9,749 nt of DNA from Candidatus Hydrothermarchaeota archaeon (GTDB lineage Archaea > Hydrothermarchaeota > Hydrothermarchaeia > Hydrothermarchaeales > WAQR01), in the NCBI GenBank assembly GCA_015520145.1, contig WAQR01000167.1, positions 1 to 9,749 on the forward strand. Reading direction: 5' to 3'. The notes below the pieces were generated by a model. That model was not told the origin of the DNA. It saw only the letters and a list, made by a program, of their open reading frames with translations, and made no database searches. Numbering within the stretch: position 1 is the first letter of the stretch; every line of letters starts with the position of its first letter. The position numbers and the translations under genes are program-made. Shown in pieces: positions 6,731 through 9,749 of this stretch.

Positions 6731-6740
6731 ACAGGTATAG
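6669..6740 (+). CDS. Possible 23-residue tryptophan-rich peptide
   Basis: The ATG follows GGGAGGTG (6657-6664), one of the best ribosome binding sites in the window, with about 6 bases between its GGAGG core and the ATG. The peptide is short, basic and hydrophobic: Lys at 5, 6 and 14, Trp at 11, 13, 15 and 16, and four Met. Its core, KKIVSAWMWKWW, is the kind of sequence that can form a membrane-active amphipathic helix. A TATA-like TTTATTTAAG lies at 6593-6602. Nothing here proves that it is translated. Against it are its length, the inverted repeat covering the start and an unusual composition. It could instead be part of a non-coding RNA. Confidence 0.3.
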   Translation: MGAIKKIVSAWMWKWWSMPMAQV

Positions 6741-6789
6741 TATATCGGTCATGCATATATATGACTTACTGTTGATGCGATGAAAAGTT

Positions 6790-6798
6790 TTTGTATAA
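6790..6798 (+). promoter_or_regulatory. Candidate TATA box for a leaderless aglH-like transcript
   Basis: TTTGTATAA lies 20-28 bases before ATG 6818, the spacing expected when transcription starts at the start codon itself. No ribosome binding site precedes the ATG, which agrees with a leaderless mRNA. An alternative TATA element, CATATATATG (6754-6763), lies inside an imperfect palindrome GTCAT...ATGAC (6748-6765) that could be an operator. Confidence 0.45.
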
Positions 6799-6817
6799 TG
6801 AAGCACGATGATACCCT

Positions 6818-7759
6818 ATGTACCCTACGTTGCCTGTCTACGCCTACGTAGTCATCTCTTTTACAATCACATTTATTTTTACCCCGATTCTTGCAAAAAA
6901 GTTCATGGAAAACGGAATAACAGGGAAGGACCTCCACAAAGAGGGCAGGGTAGAAATTCCTGAGATGGTCGGGGTTGCAGTACTCCTGGGATTCCTCACA
7001 TCGGTTTCAATCGCATTTTTGGCCTTTAGAGATGAAAGGCTCCTGATAGGTATATTTGTATGCCTCCTTGTCGGGATCATCGGTATCATTGATGGAATAA
7101 AGAAATTGACTCCAGTCCAAAAAGTTGTTTTGTTATACCTTGTGGGGACATTGCTGGCACTAAAATTAGACCCGGTATTTCTCAACCTCGATATGGGACT
7201 TTTGTTTTTCCTGCTCATACCATTCCTCTTCATGTGCGCTTCTAACTTCACAAATATGCTGGCAGGATTCAACGGGCTGGAGATAGGAACAGGTGCTATT
7301 GCCGCCCTTGCTGTCGCGATTGTGAATCTGATACAAAAAGAGGTATCAGGCTTTATACTGTCGTCTGCCATGTTTGGTGCGCTTATTGCATTTTTGTACT
7401 ATAACAGGTATCCTGCAAGGGTCTTCCCGGGAGACGTAGGGACATTGATTATCGGGGCGGTACTGTTCACATCCATAATGTTTGGAAACATCGAACTGGC
7501 GGGGTTTCTCATCTTCCTGCCGTACATAATTGACGCAGGACTAAAATATCTCTCAGCAGGTATAATGACACGCGAATCCCAGATACCGACCAGGCTCAAA
7601 GACGGAAAACTTTACATTCCAGAAGGTAGTAATTTATCATTGCCAAGGTTAATCCTTAAGAAAAAGCCTTTAAAAGAGAAGGACATAGTCTATGTTATCT
7701 GGCTTGTAGAAGGGTTATTTTGTATCCTTGCAATTACCTTTGTGATTGCATTGATTTGA
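6818..7759 (+). CDS. AglH/GPT-like polyprenyl-phosphate sugar-1-phosphate transferase (GT4 family)
   Basis: This 313-residue polytopic membrane protein has about ten predicted membrane segments. It belongs to the family that transfers a sugar-1-phosphate, usually GlcNAc-1-P, from UDP to dolichyl phosphate, the first step of N-glycan assembly. Visible motifs, in order, are GKDLHKEGRVEIPE at 36-49 (like eukaryotic ALG7 GKDL...IPE), GIIGIIDG at 86-93, NFTNMLAGFNGLEIG at 143-157, FPGDVGT at 203-209, and a cytoplasmic loop at about 250-288. The aspartate motif is unusual: the DD pair expected after GxI is D92-G93. Start ATG 6818 appears leaderless; an out-of-frame ATG lies at 6808. The response regulator gene begins 17 bases downstream and STT3 follows, supporting a role in protein N-glycosylation. 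MraY is ruled out by the ALG7-like motifs. The exact sugar donor cannot be told. Confidence 0.88.
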   Translation: MYPTLPVYAYVVISFTITFIFTPILAKKFMENGITGKDLHKEGRVEIPEMVGVAVLLGFLTSVSIAFLAFRDERLLIGIFVCLLVGIIGIIDGIKKLTPVQKVVLLYLVGTLLALKLDPVFLNLDMGLLFFLLIPFLFMCASNFTNMLAGFNGLEIGTGAIAALAVAIVNLIQKEVSGFILSSAMFGALIAFLYYNRYPARVFPGDVGTLIIGAVLFTSIMFGNIELAGFLIFLPYIIDAGLKYLSAGIMTRESQIPTRLKDGKLYIPEGSNLSLPRLILKKKPLKEKDIVYVIWLVEGLFCILAITFVIALI

Positions 7760-7763
7760 GACA

Positions 7764-7770
7764 GGAGGTG
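7764..7770 (+). promoter_or_regulatory. Ribosome binding site deciding the GTG start of the response regulator
   Basis: GGAGGTG is followed by 6 bases and GTG 7777. The overlapping ATG at 7775 is out of frame and meets TGA at once, and the in-frame ATG at 7720 lies inside the preceding gene. GTG 7777 is therefore the start. Confidence 0.75.
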
Positions 7771-7776
7771 AAAGAT

Positions 7777-8160
7777 GTGACTAGGATAATGGTGGTCGAT
7801 GACGAACCTGAAATTTGCGAGATAGTAAGAAACGAGCTTTTAAAAGAGGGATATACTGTAGATGTGGCCAATAGTGGAAAAGAGTGTCTGGAGAAGATTA
7901 AGAAAAACAAACCTGACCTGATATTGCTTGATGTAATGATGCCTGAGATGGACGGGTGGGACGTATGTAAAAAAATAAAAGACGACGGCGAGACGAAGGA
8001 TATTATTGTCTCAATGCTTACGGTAAAATATTCAGATGAGCACAGGTTAAAAAGTCTTGCAGAGGCGATGGCAGACTGGCATATCACAAAACCGATTGAG
8101 AGAGATAAACTGAAAACAACTGTCAAGTGGCTTTTGGAAAGACATATCACGCGCGAATAG
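7777..8160 (+). CDS. Stand-alone response regulator (receiver domain only)
   Basis: The 127-residue protein is a single CheY-like receiver with no output domain. All functional residues are present: acidic pair D8-D9 (VVDDEP), phospho-acceptor D52 (LLDVMMPEMDGW), T82 (SMLTVKY) and K105 in ITKP. The usual ADDY before the lysine is ADWH here. It starts at GTG, 17 bases after the AglH-like gene, probably on the same transcript. Such single-domain regulators act by protein-protein contact, in taxis or in signalling relays. No histidine kinase gene is in the window, so the partner is unknown. A link to glycosylation is suggested only by position. Confidence 0.92.
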   Translation: MTRIMVVDDEPEICEIVRNELLKEGYTVDVANSGKECLEKIKKNKPDLILLDVMMPEMDGWDVCKKIKDDGETKDIIVSMLTVKYSDEHRLKSLAEAMADWHITKPIERDKLKTTVKWLLERHITRE

Positions 8161-8182
8161 GACAATGAGGACACACAGAGTG

Positions 8183-8195
8183 TACACCATGTGTA
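8183..8195 (+). other. Small hairpin after the response regulator
   Basis: TACAC (8183-8187) and GTGTA (8191-8195) enclose CAT. The stem is short and A/T-rich, with no T tract, so a terminator role is doubtful. It lies between the response regulator gene and the STT3 promoter. Confidence 0.2.
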
Positions 8196-8211
8196 TTCAG
8201 GTATCCCAAAA

Positions 8212-8221
8212 TTTTAATATA
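8212..8221 (+). promoter_or_regulatory. TATA box/BRE for a leaderless STT3 transcript
   Basis: TTTTAATATA, preceded by CCCAAAA, is centred about 28 bases before ATG 8245. No ribosome binding site lies before the ATG, so transcription probably starts at or next to the start codon. STT3 therefore has its own promoter although it follows the AglH-like/response regulator pair. Confidence 0.6.
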
Positions 8222-8244
8222 CCTCCCCACTTCTGTTAATACCT

Positions 8245-9749
8245 ATGACAGTATCCCTTAGAAAGAATAAAGATGCCGCTCTGCTCCTTGCAGTAGTACT
8301 TGTAACATTTTCAATTCGCTTCATATTCTATAATAACGGCTATCTGTATGGGGTTGATCCCTACTACCACTTCAATAATATTAAAAACCTTGTTGAGCAG
8401 GGTGATTCCCTCTTTCCCCTAAGCCTCTATTCTCCAGCAATCTTCCTCTACAGCATATTAAAATTTTTTAACATCTCTTTGTACGACAGTTTCAGGCTCA
8501 CATCACCAATCTTCGGATGCCTGACCGTCATTACGGTTTTCTTTCTTGCAAGAGAGTTCCTGAACAGGAAACTTGCATTCCTTTCTGCCATCTCACTTGC
8601 ACTTATCCCTGCATTTATCACCCGGACATTTGCAGCAAATTACAGGGGCGATATATTTTCGATGTTCTTCTACACCCTGGGATTCCTTTTTTTCATAAAA
8701 GCGGTGAAACTTCATGCAGGGAAACCCGGGGGAAAGAGAGTCTATCTACTGGCCGCGGCCGCTGCCCTCGCCGGCATATCCTTTGCGTTCTCTGCCTTTG
8801 TATGGAGCGTTGGCTATATCTTCTCGATGCTTATATTGTCTGGGTTTCTGATAGCGGTTTCAATTCTGGCATTTATAGAACCAGGGAAGACAGGTGATCC
8901 TGGAGCTGTGGGAGAACGGGTTATAAGAGGTACATTGGTCTCATACGCCGTTATAACCGGGCTTGGAGTCATATTAATATATATATTCAATCATTTCGAA
9001 CTTGGCAGGAGTCCGACTGGTTTTAGCGATTTTTATAGGTATGTCTTTCCATTGTCTCTGGGGTTCTCTTTTATCCTGGCATTAATGTCATCGAAACTCA
9101 GGGACTGGACAGCGAGAAAGAAGGCATATCTGGCAGCCGCATCTCTTTTAGCTGCGGTGGTTCTCATGTCCACGTTTCTGGACGGTACGATAGAGCGGAT
9201 ACTTGGTATTTACGGCAAGATAGAGTCGTACAAGATGTCCAGGCCGACCGCAGAACTTGGGAGTGTAGATAAAGACATGCTGTTTGAGAGATTTTCGATC
9301 TTCACGCTCCTTATACCGGCAGGTCTGTTTTTAATGCTAAAAGAGTTTTCAAAACAGAAAAGGATGGAACAGATCCTCCTGTTTGTATGGTTCTTTTCAG
9401 GTCTATTTATCATCTACCAGGTGGGTCAGCGTGGCATTTTTTCGTCTTCAATCCCATTTGCAATAATCGGGGCTTATATATTTGCCTATGTATTCAGGGT
9501 TCTCAAATCCAGAAAAAGACCCGCCCATCAGATATCGGATATTTCTATCACCTCCATTCTCCCAATCCTTTCCATTCTTTCTATCCTATTCGTGGCATAT
9601 GGCGGCGTGAACTTTGCTACAGAACAAAGACCTTTGATAAATGATAACTGGAACAAATCGCTGTACTGGTTGATGGAAAATACGCCTGAAAATGCGGTTG
9701 TAATATCCTGGTGGGACTACGGATACTGGATTAGGACAATCGGTGGACG
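8245..9749 (+). CDS. aglB: STT3/AglB oligosaccharyltransferase, 3' end cut by the window
   Basis: 501 residues are visible and the frame runs off the window end. STT3 transfers the lipid-linked glycan to Asn in N-x-S/T outside the cell. A polytopic membrane region fills the visible part. The first external loop has the conserved acidic site GVDPYYH (D38). The second-loop motif sits at RTFAANYRGDIF, where Y-R134-G-D136 stands in place of the usual D-x-D. A TIXE-like PTAEL lies near residue 343. SWWDYGYW at 488-495, the acceptor-binding WWDYG, is complete just before the window ends. Start ATG 8245 fits a leaderless mRNA; no other start is better. The soluble C-terminal domain is not visible. 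The first external loop seems short, like the short AglB forms. Together with the AglH-like gene it provides the first and last enzymes of N-glycosylation. Confidence 0.93.
   Translation, partial: MTVSLRKNKDAALLLAVVLVTFSIRFIFYNNGYLYGVDPYYHFNNIKNLVEQGDSLFPLSLYSPAIFLYSILKFFNISLYDSFRLTSPIFGCLTVITVFFLAREFLNRKLAFLSAISLALIPAFITRTFAANYRGDIFSMFFYTLGFLFFIKAVKLHAGKPGGKRVYLLAAAAALAGISFAFSAFVWSVGYIFSMLILSGFLIAVSILAFIEPGKTGDPGAVGERVIRGTLVSYAVITGLGVILIYIFNHFELGRSPTGFSDFYRYVFPLSLGFSFILALMSSKLRDWTARKKAYLAAASLLAAVVLMSTFLDGTIERILGIYGKIESYKMSRPTAELGSVDKDMLFERFSIFTLLIPAGLFLMLKEFSKQKRMEQILLFVWFFSGLFIIYQVGQRGIFSSSIPFAIIGAYIFAYVFRVLKSRKRPAHQISDISITSILPILSILSILFVAYGGVNFATEQRPLINDNWNKSLYWLMENTPENAVVISWWDYGYWIRTIGG

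Noticed and set aside
6844..7371. 175-codon minus-strand open frame opposite the AglH-like gene
   Set aside because: It is antisense to a well-supported membrane transferase with recognisable motifs. There is no ribosome binding site and no family match.
7734..8174. 146-codon minus-strand open frame opposite the response regulator
   Set aside because: It is antisense to a receiver domain with all its catalytic residues, and its Ser/Ile-rich translation is typical of a shadow.
8517..8897. 126-codon plus-strand open frame
   Set aside because: It lies inside the STT3 gene in another frame and its translation is rich in Cys, Arg and His with no family features, so it is a shadow ORF.
1..9749. 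CRISPR array, insertion sequence or defence island
   Set aside because: No regularly spaced repeats, cas genes, transposase, terminal inverted repeats or target duplications were visible on reading the window.

Overview
The window looks like a piece of an archaeal chromosome, probably a methanogen, ANME or Archaeoglobus-type euryarchaeon (Halobacteriota-like). The signs are a fused formaldehyde-activating enzyme/hexulose-6-phosphate synthase that works with tetrahydromethanopterin, a GPT/AglH-type polyprenyl-phosphate sugar-1-phosphate transferase, an STT3/AglB oligosaccharyltransferase, A/T-rich TATA boxes with purine-rich BREs, strong GGAGG-type ribosome binding sites and two apparently leaderless genes. 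The species cannot be named from the sequence.

Layout. (1) 1-1386, plus strand: a DUF169 protein (113-724) and a two-CBS-domain protein (970-1386), separated by about 245 bases that hold a hairpin and TATA-like elements. (2) 1421-4000, plus: a large exported gluzincin metalloprotease with a signal peptide, CBM9/DOMON-like N-terminal region, HEYVH zinc site and C-terminal membrane anchor; it starts at TTG. (3) 6227 down to 3997, minus: an apparent operon of a 101-residue unknown protein, the Fae-Hps fusion, and a free-standing Hps paralog. Its last stop codon overlaps the stop of the protease gene. (4) 6228-6817: about 590 bases without a convincing large gene, holding possible gene remnants, a 10-bp tandem repeat, a 42-base pure purine tract with G-quadruplex potential, and a tiny tryptophan-rich ORF with a strong ribosome binding site. 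(5) 6818-9749, plus: a protein N-glycosylation cluster of an AglH-like transferase, a stand-alone response regulator and STT3/AglB, the last cut by the window end at its WWDYG motif.

How the genes fit together. Fae and Hps link formaldehyde on tetrahydromethanopterin to ribulose-5-phosphate/hexulose-6-phosphate. In archaea without an oxidative pentose phosphate pathway this is thought to run towards pentose synthesis, with Fae capturing the formaldehyde released. The glycosylation cluster provides the first and last steps of N-glycan assembly, and the exported protease is a plausible client.

The most interesting point is in the Fae-Hps/Hps pair. The two Hps domains are about 63% identical by hand alignment (128 of about 203 positions), yet they have lost complementary active-site residues. 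The free Hps keeps the metal, general-acid and phosphate-site residues but has Ser for the last Asp of DxKxxD. The fused domain keeps DxKxxD but has lost almost everything else. In this superfamily that last Asp reaches into the neighbouring subunit's active site, so the pair could be an obligate heterodimer with one composite active site per dimer.
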